A DNA stretch of 22,065 nt, taken from UBA5266 sp002411545 (GTDB lineage: Bacteria > Bacteroidota > Bacteroidia > Bacteroidales > WCHB1-69). The DNA lies in the NCBI GenBank assembly GCA_028693085.1, contig JAQUWC010000026.1, forward strand, positions 1-22,065, in the 5' to 3' direction. Under the pieces are notes generated by a model that was not told the origin of the DNA, made no database searches, and was given only the letters and a program-made list of their open reading frames with translations. This document shows positions 7,802 through 15,308 of the stretch, piece by piece. A program made the translations under genes and the position numbers. Position 1 is the first letter of the stretch; each line of letters starts with the position of its first letter.

Positions 7802-9643
7802 ATGTGTGGAATTGTTGCTTATGTTGGTAATAAAGAAGCCTATCCTATTCTTATGAAAGGATTGCATCGCTTGGAATATCGAGGTTATGACAGCGCAGGT
7901 ATAGCCTTGATACAGGGGAATGTAAATGTATTAAAAACAAAAGGAAGAGTTAGTAAATTGGAAGAATATTGCGTAAATGCAGATTTATCCGGGACTGTTG
8001 GTATTGCACACACCCGTTGGGCTACACACGGTGAGCCCAATGAGCAAAACGCACATCCTCATCTTTCCAATGATAAAAAAATGGCGCTGATTCATAATGG
8101 AATCATCGAAAACTATCAAGTGCTCAAAGCCGAATTAATTCGAAGGGGCTACACCTTCGAAAGTAATACCGACACCGAAGTCTTGATTCATTTGATTGAA
8201 GACATTAAGAAAAAACACAGGGATATTCAATTATCCGAAGCTATACGCTTAGCATTAACTCAAGTAGTAGGAACATATGGTATAGTCGTAGTTTCGATTG
8301 ATGATCCGGAAACACTCATTGCAGCAAAAAAGGGAAGTCCCCTAATAATAGGAATTGGCGATGATGATTTCTATGCTGCTTCCGATGGCTCGGCTATCGT
8401 AGAATACACACGAAGAGTAGTGTATTTAAACGATGGAGAAATGGCCATACTAAGAAAAGGAAAAGAATTATGTCTGAAGACTATCGACGACAAAGCCATC
8501 ACACCCTACGTACAAGAATTGGAAATCAACCTAAGCCAGCTTGAAAAAGATGGTTTTGAACATTATATGCTTAAAGAGATTTATGAACAACCCAATTCTA
8601 TTGCTGATAGCATGCGCGGACGCCTAAATCTAAAAAAGGAAGTAGTCTCTTTAGGGGGTATTATCGAATATGAAGAAACCATGTTAAATGCCCGACGTAT
8701 CATCATTGTAGCTTGTGGTACCTCTTATCATGCCGGTTTATTAGCCGAATATATGTTCGAAGATTTAGTACGCATTCCCGTTGAAGTGGAATATGCCTCA
8801 GAGTTTATATATAGAGACCCTATCATCTACGAAGATGATGTGGTAATTGCCATTTCTCAGTCAGGCGAAACAGCCGATACCTTAGCTGCCGTGGAATTGG
8901 CCAAACAAAAAGGAGCTACTGTATTGGGAATCTGTAATGTGGTAGGCTCTTCCATCTCTCGTGCTACCCATGCAGGATCATTTACTCATGCCGGTCCCGA
9001 AATCGGAGTTGCATCTACGAAAGCTTTTACGGCTCAATTTACCGTGCTTACCCTTATGGCGCTTTGTCTCGCCAAAAGAAAAGGAAAAATTTCGCGACCC
9101 AAATATTATGAAATCATTGCCGAACTGGAAAAAATTCCCGAAAAAGTCAAACAAACCCTTCAAACCGATGCAATAACAAAAGAAATTGCTAATTATATTA
9201 AAAACTGTAACAATGCTTTATACTTAGGTCGTAAGTATAATTACCCCATTGCCTTAGAAGGGGCACTCAAAATTAAAGAAATTTCCTACATACATGCCGA
9301 AGGCTATCCTGCTGCCGAAATGAAACACGGTCCCATCGCTTTGATTGATAAAGAAATGCCCGTTATTGTAGTGGCTACCAATAAAGGCACTTATCAAAAA
9401 GTGATTAGTAACATTGAAGAAGTGAAATCACGACACGGTAAAATCATTTCCATTGTTACCGAAGGAGATGAAGAAGTGAAGAAATTGTCGGATTATGTCA
9501 TCGAAATCCCTGATACATTGGAAATGTTTATCCCTTTCTTAGCCATCGTCCCTTTACAATTATTGGCTTACCATGTGGCGGTGATGCGAGGGTGCAATGT
9601 CGACCAACCCCGCAATCTTGCCAAATCGGTAACTGTTGAATAG
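7802..9643 (+). CDS. glmS: Glutamine-fructose-6-phosphate aminotransferase (isomerizing)
   Basis: GlmS converts fructose-6-phosphate and glutamine to glucosamine-6-phosphate and glutamate in the cytoplasm, supplying UDP-GlcNAc for peptidoglycan and lipid A. The 613 residues are the usual length. The N-terminal class II amidotransferase domain (about 1-215) begins MCGIVAYVGN, leaving C2 as the nucleophile, and shows EYRGYDSAG (25-33), HTRWATHG (70-77) and HNG (98-100). Two SIS sugar-isomerase domains follow: ACGTSYHAG (304-312) with SQSGETADT (352-360), and EGALKIKEISYIHAEGYPAAEMKHGP (within 486-511). The C-terminus NLAKSVTVE is the conserved ending that reaches the active site. Only 19 nt separate it from the DUF4270 gene, leaving no room for a glmS ribozyme; expression probably follows the upstream promoter. 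Confidence 0.97.
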   Translation: MCGIVAYVGNKEAYPILMKGLHRLEYRGYDSAGIALIQGNVNVLKTKGRVSKLEEYCVNADLSGTVGIAHTRWATHGEPNEQNAHPHLSNDKKMALIHNGIIENYQVLKAELIRRGYTFESNTDTEVLIHLIEDIKKKHRDIQLSEAIRLALTQVVGTYGIVVVSIDDPETLIAAKKGSPLIIGIGDDDFYAASDGSAIVEYTRRVVYLNDGEMAILRKGKELCLKTIDDKAITPYVQELEINLSQLEKDGFEHYMLKEIYEQPNSIADSMRGRLNLKKEVVSLGGIIEYEETMLNARRIIIVACGTSYHAGLLAEYMFEDLVRIPVEVEYASEFIYRDPIIYEDDVVIAISQSGETADTLAAVELAKQKGATVLGICNVVGSSISRATHAGSFTHAGPEIGVASTKAFTAQFTVLTLMALCLAKRKGKISRPKYYEIIAELEKIPEKVKQTLQTDAITKEIANYIKNCNNALYLGRKYNYPIALEGALKIKEISYIHAEGYPAAEMKHGPIALIDKEMPVIVVATNKGTYQKVISNIEEVKSRHGKIISIVTEGDEEVKKLSDYVIEIPDTLEMFIPFLAIVPLQLLAYHVAVMRGCNVDQPRNLAKSVTVE

Positions 9644-9695
9644 AAAGCCCTTTAGAGCTATATAATGTTTGTTTATAAACACAAAACACATCTAT

Positions 9696-10829
9696 ATGAA
9701 AAGACTATCATTCCCGATTATCGTTACCTTGACGCTAACCTTGATGCTATCGGCATGTAAGCATAATAAAAACTTTTCAGACCAAGAATACATTGATTTT
9801 GTGGAAAATGCATTGCACGATATAAACAAGGACAACCCACACTCCATCAACGCTTCCATTAATATCGACGCCTTTGTGCAACGCATATACAACCAAATGT
9901 GCGATGTCGATAAGAAGAAGCTAAAACAATTCATCGAAACTAATTTTAAACCCGGGAATATCCTGCTTTCGTTTGTTGAAGAAGGAGCTGATTTGCGGTT
10001 TATTCGCTTTTATCGCCAAAACGATACGGCTCATGCAATCATCAGAACCTATTACAACGGCGGAATTTCGGTCGAAGATTGGGAACTCGGGCAAAAAAAC
10101 GGACAAATTACCATCAACGATGCCTTTTCTGTCGTGTCAGGCATTCATTGGTCCGACGATTGGAGAATGAAAGCATGTAGAAACTTTCATATTATTAACG
10201 ATGAAACTATTTTAATCAATCAATTGATAGAAATCAATGCTTTGATTACCAAAGGGGAATATGCCCAAGCCGACAGTGCTTTCTTTTGGGTTGAACAAGC
10301 CTGCATAAATAATCTTTACGGGCGCACCATGCAATTTAATTTAGCCAGCCTGCATTTACCGTATGATGAAGTCCACGCCTTGGCGAAAGATTTTTTAAGT
10401 AAGTTTCCGCAACATAAACACATTACCGAATTTTATTTACTTCAAAGCGCTATCGTAAACGGATTAGTCGATAAGGTTGAATACCATAATCAAAATCTAC
10501 AACCTTTGTTGGGATTCGATCCCGTTTATTTTGTATATAAATCTTGGGCATTAAATCATGCCAATCGGTTGGAAGAGAGCTTACAAATGTTAGACAGTGC
10601 TATTTTCTACATGCCACAGGTTTATGATTTTTACCATAATAAATTAGATATCTATTACGAATTAAGGAAATACAACGAAATGCTTACTCATTTATATGTG
10701 ATCGACAGTATTTTTGCCCCCACCGACAAAGACGTCCCGTTTATCGAAAAATCATATCCCGAACTTCTCAAGCTGAAAGCCTTTGATGAGTGGAAATCGC
10801 AGCGTTTATTTCTATCTAATTCTTATTAA
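9696..10829 (+). CDS. Lipoprotein of unknown function with TPR-like C-terminal half
   Basis: I do not recognise this family. I chose the ATG at 9696 because it opens a clean lipoprotein signal, MKRLSFPIIVTLTLTLMLSAC with C21 as lipidation site; an in-frame ATG 27 nt earlier would only add a poor extension before it. The mature protein, about 357 residues, has an N-terminal half with alternating strand-like and acidic segments, including a YYNGGISVEDWELGQKNG stretch, and a C-terminal half of helical pairs such as KGEYAQADSAFFWVEQA and ANRLEESLQMLDSAIFYMPQ, which look like tetratricopeptide-type repeats. It starts 52 nt after glmS and ends 13 nt before tsaB, so it is likely co-transcribed. An envelope-anchored protein-interaction role is plausible but unproven. 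Confidence 0.75.
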   Translation: MKRLSFPIIVTLTLTLMLSACKHNKNFSDQEYIDFVENALHDINKDNPHSINASINIDAFVQRIYNQMCDVDKKKLKQFIETNFKPGNILLSFVEEGADLRFIRFYRQNDTAHAIIRTYYNGGISVEDWELGQKNGQITINDAFSVVSGIHWSDDWRMKACRNFHIINDETILINQLIEINALITKGEYAQADSAFFWVEQACINNLYGRTMQFNLASLHLPYDEVHALAKDFLSKFPQHKHITEFYLLQSAIVNGLVDKVEYHNQNLQPLLGFDPVYFVYKSWALNHANRLEESLQMLDSAIFYMPQVYDFYHNKLDIYYELRKYNEMLTHLYVIDSIFAPTDKDVPFIEKSYPELLKLKAFDEWKSQRLFLSNSY

Positions 10830-10842
10830 CGTCGACAGGAAT

Positions 10843-11529
10843 ATGTGTTATTTGCTTTGTATAGAAACCTCAACCGAAGTTTGTTCTGTTGCCTTAGCAA
10901 AAGAAAATCAATTAGTAGCCGTGAAAGAAAACCATCAAGGTAACACTCATGCGGAGCAACTCATGCCTTTTGTCGACTCCATTGTAAATGAAGCAGGTAT
11001 AAATGTAAAACAGTTAGATGCAGTCGCAGTAAGCGAAGGCCCGGGTTCCTATACCGGACTTCGTATAGGAGTATCGACCGCCAAGGGCTTATGTTATGTC
11101 CTGAACAAACCTTTGATTGCTGTAAGTACCTTACAAAGCATGGCATGGGGTGCGAGGAAAAACTATTCCGGCGACTACTTTTACTGCCCCATGATTGATG
11201 CCCGGAGGATGGAAGTCTATTGTGCTGTGTATGACTCTCAGCTTCAAATAGTAGATGCCATCCAAAATAAAATTATCTATGCAGATGCGTTTGGATCTAT
11301 CTTAGATAAACAAAAAATTGTCTTTTCAGGCAATGCCGTTGAGAAGTGCAAAAATATATTAGCACTGCATCACCATAGCATCTTCTCCGAAACCAAAACA
11401 TCGGCAGCCTATATGCTTGAATTGGCTTATCAAAAATATATACACCATAACTTTGAAAATTTGGCATACTTCGAACCCTTTTATTTAAAAGAATTTGTAG
11501 CCGGAAAACCTCATGTAAAAGGACTATAA
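10843..11529 (+). CDS. tsaB: tRNA threonylcarbamoyladenosine biosynthesis protein TsaB
   Basis: TsaB (YeaZ) is the non-catalytic ASKHA-fold partner of TsaD and TsaE in making t6A37 on ANN-decoding tRNAs. The 228 residues match the family. MCYLLCIETST at 1-10 is the typical first strand of the actin-like fold, and SEGPGSYTGLRIGVSTAKGL (64-83) is the TsaB signature that forms the interface with TsaD. I chose the ATG at 10843; the in-frame ATG at 10783 would add 20 residues unlike the family and overlap the preceding gene by 47 nt. An AGGA at 10837-10840 is too close to the start to be a strong ribosome site. The start is 13 nt after the lipoprotein stop and the stop is 4 nt before the next gene. 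Confidence 0.93.
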   Translation: MCYLLCIETSTEVCSVALAKENQLVAVKENHQGNTHAEQLMPFVDSIVNEAGINVKQLDAVAVSEGPGSYTGLRIGVSTAKGLCYVLNKPLIAVSTLQSMAWGARKNYSGDYFYCPMIDARRMEVYCAVYDSQLQIVDAIQNKIIYADAFGSILDKQKIVFSGNAVEKCKNILALHHHSIFSETKTSAAYMLELAYQKYIHHNFENLAYFEPFYLKEFVAGKPHVKGL

Positions 11530-11533
11530 ATCA

Positions 11534-12349
11534 ATGGATGAAAAGAAAAAATTACGTATTTTTTGTTTTACTGATTATTCACTCTACGGCGATGCTGCTG
11601 TAGGACATGCCGCACTTTTATGTCGGATATTTCGGGCAGATTTATGTATTTTTCCATTGAAGCAACAGCAAATATACAGCGCAAGCTTTACTCATATTAT
11701 TGAGATTGCTCAAAAAGAGAATATTAATATATCGCACGCTACCGAATGTCCGAATTTAAACCATGAAATCTACCGAGTGTCTGAGGAAGAAAATGCCATG
11801 ATGATGGTGATATCGGTCGACAAGAAAAAAAAGAACACTTACTTTACACCGCGTAAAGCCTTGCAGTTCATAAAAAAATCACGTATTCCGATATTAGCTG
11901 TCGGGAAAACACAACCGGCACTCAATGCCTATCAAAATGTGATTCTTCCCTTAGATTCTTCTATCTTCTCTAAAGAGAAATCCCTTTGGGCATCCTATTT
12001 CAGTCGGTTTTACAATGCCTATGTTCACATCTTGTATAAAAAATATAAAGATGAGTTTTTAAGACATAAACTCAAAGAAAACGTGGGCTTTACTGAAAAA
12101 CTATATGCCAATTTACAAGTGTTTTTCAAAAAACACCCCATCGATTATGTTCCGGACGATATAGATGATTATGCTCACAGTTTTGCCCCGTCGGTTGATG
12201 GAACCTTAATCTTGAGTATGACTACGAAATACCTCACCCTTTTCGATATCATTTTAGGAACAAGAGAACAAAAAACCATTAAATATGTCGATATCATCCC
12301 TTATCTTTACATCAACCAACGCGACGATTTATATGTGTTATGTACCTAA
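11534..12349 (+). CDS. UspA-like (universal stress protein fold) protein
   Basis: A 271-residue soluble protein with no signal peptide. The first 125 residues fit the UspA alpha/beta pattern: strand RIFCFTDYS with D14, helix GDAAVGHAALLCRIF with its alanine run, strand LCIFPL, strand MMMVISVD, and the terminal strand SRIPILAVG (116-124). A second, more divergent copy appears to start at about 134 (NVILPLDSSIFS) and end in YLYINQRDDLYVLC (257-270), giving the tandem-Usp size of about 270-280. The ATP-binding G-x2-G-x9-G(S/T) motif is not evident in either half, so nucleotide binding is doubtful. It follows tsaB by 4 nt and closes the plus-strand run. The fold assignment is by pattern only. Confidence 0.65.
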   Translation: MDEKKKLRIFCFTDYSLYGDAAVGHAALLCRIFRADLCIFPLKQQQIYSASFTHIIEIAQKENINISHATECPNLNHEIYRVSEEENAMMMVISVDKKKKNTYFTPRKALQFIKKSRIPILAVGKTQPALNAYQNVILPLDSSIFSKEKSLWASYFSRFYNAYVHILYKKYKDEFLRHKLKENVGFTEKLYANLQVFFKKHPIDYVPDDIDDYAHSFAPSVDGTLILSMTTKYLTLFDIILGTREQKTIKYVDIIPYLYINQRDDLYVLCT

Positions 12350-12428
12350 GATGCGAAGAAACCAGAACAGTGTCGACCATTTTAGGTAAAAAGAATAGGT
12401 TTTTTTATATGTTTTGCAAAAGCCTTTT

Positions 12429-12530
12429 ATTTGTTGCGCATGACTTTTAAAACGTTGCGCAACAAATTTATTTTGTTGCGGAACAAAATAAATTTGTTGC
12501 GGAACAAATTGGAACTCCTTGCGCAACAAT
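12429..12530. repeat. Five phased palindromic repeats, period 21 bp
   Basis: Five copies of a site near TTTGTTGCGCAACAAA. The central GCG begins at 12436, 12457, 12478, 12499 and 12521, so spacings are 21, 21, 21 and 22 bp. Copy 2 has the perfect core GTTGCGCAAC; copies 3 and 4 have GCGG centres (TTTTGTTGCGGAACAAAA at 12471-12488 and AATTTGTTGCGGAACAAATT at 12491-12510); copies 1 and 5 are half-decayed on one arm. The period equals about two turns of B-DNA, which would put every site on the same face. An operator array, an iteron-like set or an RNA element are all possible; I cannot assign one. Confidence 0.85.
12454..12505. repeat. Long inverted repeat with 24-bp arms and 4-nt loop inside the array
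   Basis: The arm at 12454-12477 is the reverse complement of 12482-12505 with a single mismatch (G12457 against G12502), leaving GCGG (12478-12481) as the loop. It arises because copies 2 and 4 are both direct and inverted copies around copy 3. As RNA it would form a long, stable hairpin on either strand. No T-run follows on either side, so it is not a standard intrinsic terminator. Confidence 0.85.
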
Positions 12531-12665
12531 TTAAAGCGATAGCTAAAGTCTTACAATATAGGCATTAATGATTGGCATAGACATCGGAATAAAATTCATA
12601 TCTTCAAAAAAACAATAAATCGCTATTGAACAAAACCAGTAACATGAGATAATGATATTTTTATG

Positions 12666-12673
12666 TACATTTG
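12666..12673 (+). promoter_or_regulatory. Bacteroidota -7 element upstream of alaS
   Basis: TACATTTG matches TAnnTTTG and ends 28 nt before the alaS ATG. No TTG -33 box is seen at 19-21 nt upstream. It lies about 135 nt downstream of the last palindrome of the array. Confidence 0.5.
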
Positions 12674-12701
12674 CAACGCATAAAAAAGAAGCACAAGAGG
12701 T

Positions 12702-15308
12702 ATGAATGCTAACGAAATACGTAAGACATTTTTAGATTTTTTTGAGAAGAAACAACATCAAATCATTGCATCCGACTCCATAGTTGTGAAAAATGATCCT
12801 ACACTGATGTTCACTAATGCGGGCATGAACCGCTTTAAAGATATTTTTTTGGGTAATAGTCCCGCAGAGCATAAACGTGTTGCAAATAGTCAAAAATGTT
12901 TACGTGTTTCAGGTAAGCATAACGACTTGGAAGAAGTAGGACGCGATACCTATCATCATACCATGTTTGAGATGTTAGGCAATTGGTCGTTCGGCGATTA
13001 TTTTAAAAAAGAAGCCATAGCCTGGGCATGGGAATTGTTAACAGATGTTTTTCGAATTCCTCCTCAGAACTTGTACGTTACCGTCTTTGGCGGAGACATT
13101 GAAGATGGAACAGAACAAGATACAGAAGCTTACGAGCTTTGGAAGACATGGGTTCCCGAAGAACGAATACTATTTGGCTCCAAAAAAGATAATTTTTGGG
13201 AAATGGGCGATAGCGGTCCCTGTGGACCTTGTTCTGAAATTCACGTCGATATACGTTCGGAAGATGAAAAAAAACAAACGCCCGGAAGAGAATGGGTCAA
13301 TAAAGACCATCCCTTGGTAATAGAAATATGGAATCTTGTGTTTATTCAATACAATCGTCAGGCTGACGGACGTTTACAACTACTGCCGGCAAAATATGTC
13401 GATACAGGCATGGGTTTTGAACGTCTCTGTATGGTACTGCAAGGAAAACAATCGAACTACGATACCGATATCTTTCAAAGTCTGATTCATGAAATTGAAA
13501 GCATATCGCAAATTATTTATGGAGATAATAAAGATAGCGATATGGCTATGCGTGTGATTGCCGACCATTTACGTGCGGTGTGCTTTACCATAGCCGACGG
13601 ACAACTGCCTTCGAACAACGGAGCAGGTTATGTGATTCGTCGTATTTTACGTAGAGCTGTACGCTACGGATTTACATTTCTGAATTTTGAAAAACCTTTC
13701 CTTACTCTCTTGGTTGATAAGTTAGTAACGCTCATGGGAACGCATTTCCCTGAATTAAAACGTCAACAAACCTTGATTGAACGTATTCTCTTGGAAGAAG
13801 AACAGTCGTTCTTGAGAACCTTGTCGCAAGGTATACAGAAATTTGAGCAATATATTCAAAATCACCCCCAATCGATAATCGACGGACAGTTTGCTTTTGA
13901 ACTCTTCGATACCTACGGTTTCCCTATCGACCTGACACGCTTAATGGCCGAAGAAAAAGGATTAACAGTTGATATGGAAGCTTTTCATGCCGGATTGCAA
14001 GTACAAAAACAACGCTCCCGTGCAGTAGCATCCCTACAAACCGACGACTGGCAAGAGCTTATGTCGACAGCTAAACCAACCGTTTTTGTTGGCTATGATA
14101 TGCTTGAAATTTCCTGCCATATCCTTAAATATCGTTTAGTTAAAACCAAAGGAAAACAATACTATCATTTGGTGTTAGATCAAACCCCATTTTATGCCGA
14201 ATCGGGCGGACAAGTCGGCGACAGCGGTTGCCTCGAAAGTGTTAACGAACGCATCCATATACAAAACACTATCAAAGAAAATAACCTGATTCTACACATT
14301 AGCGACACTTTACCTGACAATCTAAATGGAGAATTTTTGGCTAAAGTCAACGTGTCGAACAGATTATCCACACAAAATAACCACAGTGCTACCCACCTCT
14401 TACATTATGCCTTGCGAGAAGTATTAGGTACTCATGTCGAGCAAAAAGGTTCGTTGGTGAATCATGAACGTTTGCGTTTCGACTTTTCACATTTTGCCAA
14501 AATGACTGATGAGGAATTACTGAAGGTGGAATCGCTGGTGAATGAGTTAGTACGCTCAAATATTCATTTGGAAGAAATGCGCGAAATATCGATGGATGAA
14601 GCAAAAGATATAGGAGCAATGGCTTTATTTGGCGAGAAATACGGCAATCGCGTTCGCATTATAAAGTTTGATAATTCCATTGAATTGTGCGGTGGAACGC
14701 ATACCTCGGCAACGGGGAATATCGGATTGGTTAAAATTGTTTCTGAGGGCGCTATCGCTGCCGGCATTCGACGTATTGAAGCAATTACAGGTAAGTGTGC
14801 CGAAGAATATATAAATGGAATTCAGCAACAAATTAGTCAAATAAAGCAAATGCTAAACGCTCCTAATGCAATCACTGCCGTTGAAAAATTATTGCAGGAA
14901 AACGAGCGCTTACACAAAACTATCGACGACTATGAACAAAGAACAGTAAACGACCTCATCGAGGAAATGAAACATAATAGCGAGTTTATTAAGGGAGTAC
15001 GAGTGATTCGTTCTATGCAAAATCTTTCGCCCGAATTGTTAAAGAAAGCAGCTTACGTATTACGAAGTATAGATAAAGAGGTAATGATAGTGTTTGCATC
15101 GGCTGTTGATAATAAAGCTAATCTGCTGATTGCCTTTTCGGATGCTATGGTAGAGAAGGGATATAATGCATCGACTTTAATCCGCGAAGTTTCATCTCTT
15201 ATACAAGGAGGTGGAGGTGGACAGGCATCGCTTGCTACAGCCGGTGGAAAAAATAGCCAAGGCTTGGTAGCTGCCGTAGATAAAATTGTTAAATCGATTA
15301 TTGATTAA
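12702..15308 (+). CDS. alaS: Alanyl-tRNA synthetase
   Basis: AlaRS charges tRNA-Ala in the cytoplasm and edits Ser/Gly mischarging. The 868 residues are the normal full length. The class II catalytic domain covers about 1-240, with DPTLMFTNAGMNRFK (32-46), HTMFEMLGNWSFGDYF (86-101) and DTGMGFERL (234-242). The tRNA-recognition domain follows. The editing domain carries the zinc ligands HSATH (561-565) and C663GGTH (663-667), followed by SEGAIAAGIRRIEA. The C-terminal DHHA1-type domain keeps GGGGGQ (836-841) and QASLATAGGKN. An AGAGG at 12696-12700 is only 1 nt from the ATG, so ribosome recruitment is probably not by a strong Shine-Dalgarno site. The last 11 nt overlap the convergent RNase E/G gene. 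Confidence 0.97.
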   Translation: MNANEIRKTFLDFFEKKQHQIIASDSIVVKNDPTLMFTNAGMNRFKDIFLGNSPAEHKRVANSQKCLRVSGKHNDLEEVGRDTYHHTMFEMLGNWSFGDYFKKEAIAWAWELLTDVFRIPPQNLYVTVFGGDIEDGTEQDTEAYELWKTWVPEERILFGSKKDNFWEMGDSGPCGPCSEIHVDIRSEDEKKQTPGREWVNKDHPLVIEIWNLVFIQYNRQADGRLQLLPAKYVDTGMGFERLCMVLQGKQSNYDTDIFQSLIHEIESISQIIYGDNKDSDMAMRVIADHLRAVCFTIADGQLPSNNGAGYVIRRILRRAVRYGFTFLNFEKPFLTLLVDKLVTLMGTHFPELKRQQTLIERILLEEEQSFLRTLSQGIQKFEQYIQNHPQSIIDGQFAFELFDTYGFPIDLTRLMAEEKGLTVDMEAFHAGLQVQKQRSRAVASLQTDDWQELMSTAKPTVFVGYDMLEISCHILKYRLVKTKGKQYYHLVLDQTPFYAESGGQVGDSGCLESVNERIHIQNTIKENNLILHISDTLPDNLNGEFLAKVNVSNRLSTQNNHSATHLLHYALREVLGTHVEQKGSLVNHERLRFDFSHFAKMTDEELLKVESLVNELVRSNIHLEEMREISMDEAKDIGAMALFGEKYGNRVRIIKFDNSIELCGGTHTSATGNIGLVKIVSEGAIAAGIRRIEAITGKCAEEYINGIQQQISQIKQMLNAPNAITAVEKLLQENERLHKTIDDYEQRTVNDLIEEMKHNSEFIKGVRVIRSMQNLSPELLKKAAYVLRSIDKEVMIVFASAVDNKANLLIAFSDAMVEKGYNASTLIREVSSLIQGGGGGQASLATAGGKNSQGLVAAVDKIVKSIID

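Larger units (their letters stand above)
12350..12701. other. Non-coding interval with 21-bp palindrome array and alaS promoter
   Basis: This 352-nt gap between the UspA-like gene and alaS has no credible gene. Its middle is taken by five phased palindromes (12429-12530) and its right end by a -7 element for alaS (12666-12673). The 120 nt between them show no structure that I can interpret. A TTTTGCAAAA palindrome at 12412-12421 lies just before the array. Confidence 0.7.

Noticed and set aside
10783..10842. Longer N-terminus for tsaB from an upstream ATG
   Set aside because: The extra 20 residues do not resemble TsaB, and they would overlap the lipoprotein gene by 47 nt. The family start MCYLLCIETS is at 10843.
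12338..12529. Minus-strand 63-codon open frame whose product has heptad repeats (FVPQQ-type units)
   Set aside because: It can start only at TTG, overlaps the end of the UspA-like gene, and its repeats are simply the 21-bp DNA period read in frame (21 is a multiple of 3). The DNA palindromes explain it better than a protein does.
12429..12530. CRISPR array
   Set aside because: The units are short palindromes at a 21-bp period with no unique spacers of 25-40 nt, and no cas gene is present.
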